Of a stretch of 5,005 nucleotides of DNA, positions 4,870-5,005 are shown one piece after another (position 1 is the stretch's first letter; each line of letters opens with the position of its first letter). A program made the position numbers and the translations under genes. The stretch spans positions 1-5,005 of the forward strand of contig NZ_CAKRAS010000102.1 of the NCBI RefSeq assembly GCF_934295145.1, read 5' to 3'. The notes under the pieces were generated by a model. That model worked only from the letters and a program-made list of their open reading frames with translations, did no database searches and was not told the origin of the DNA. The stretch is from an uncultured Eubacterium sp. (GTDB lineage: Bacteria; Bacillota; Clostridia; Lachnospirales; Lachnospiraceae).

Positions 4870-4929
4870 AATACAGCTAATAAAAGTGACAGAAGTTTTT
4901 TATCTCCTGCCACTTTTATTAGCTGTATT
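4870..4929. terminator. Strong hairpin, probable (bidirectional) terminator
   Basis: A perfect 19-bp stem, 4870-4888 with 4911-4929, extends inward past one mismatch by CAG/CTG (4890-4892, 4907-4909), leaving a loop of 14 nt. The arms carry A-runs on the left and T-runs on the right, with TTTT directly beyond the right arm. Since the lipoprotein operon diverges to the left, the most likely client is a minus-strand gene right of the window. The stem is unusually long for a terminator, so a small palindromic repeat element is possible. Confidence 0.55.
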
Positions 4930-4968
4930 TTCATATGTGCCCTATAAAATAGGAAAACTACAAATACA

Positions 4969-4984
4969 AGGCTTTTCGGAGCCT
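4969..4984 (-). terminator. Weak hairpin, possible minus-strand terminator
   Basis: AGGCT (4969-4973) pairs with AGCCT (4980-4984) around TTTCGG. Read on the minus strand the hairpin is followed by TGTATTTG, a poor T-tract. It could end a minus-strand gene lying beyond 5005. The short stem keeps confidence low. Confidence 0.3.
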
Positions 4985-5005
4985 ACAACACCCAACAAAA
5001 TAAAA

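Overview
The window is AT-rich, low-GC DNA. Codon use, the AAGGAG-type ribosome binding sites, the strictly anaerobic style of hybrid cluster protein, the MPKYK-type tyrosine recombinase and a DUF4300-type lipoprotein all point to an anaerobic Firmicute, most likely a clostridium of the Lachnospiraceae (inference; no rRNA or other taxonomic marker is present).

Layout, left to right. (a) 1-177: a long hairpin with a T-tract, probably the terminator of a gene left of the window. Its central palindrome is also centred at exactly -41.5 from the predicted hcp start point, where a Crp/Fnr-family activator would sit. (b) 178-1773 (+): intact hcp, a hybrid cluster protein with all iron-sulfur ligands, a stand-alone gene for nitric oxide/hydroxylamine (nitrosative stress) metabolism. 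(c) 1774-2175: intergenic. It holds two near-palindromic sites with identical left arms (11 bp arm, 6 bp spacer, 11 bp arm, like Xer/dif sites), one serving as the hcp terminator and one in the leader of the next gene, plus a good promoter. (d) 2176-3087 (+): a tyrosine recombinase that keeps its DNA-binding domain and first catalytic Arg but has lost the rest of the catalytic domain, apparently after a frameshift. (e) 3132-3396: a gene-free segment bounded by a perfect 21-bp inverted repeat and carrying four tandem ~30-bp repeats. It looks like the ends of an IS21-type element or a derived MITE. (f) 4629-3423 (-): two overlapping lipoprotein genes, a small unrecognised one followed by a DUF4300-like one that starts at TTG inside the end of the first. 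Palindromes lie at their promoter. (g) 4630-5005: no gene seen; A-tracts, a very strong 19-bp perfect stem and a small hairpin.

How it fits together: hcp and the lipoprotein pair look like functional chromosomal genes. The 1.6 kb between them looks like a decaying mobile or recombination locus. The most interesting signal is the pair of dif-like sites, one directly upstream of the recombinase gene, as in single-recombinase Xer systems; here the recombinase has lost its catalytic end.
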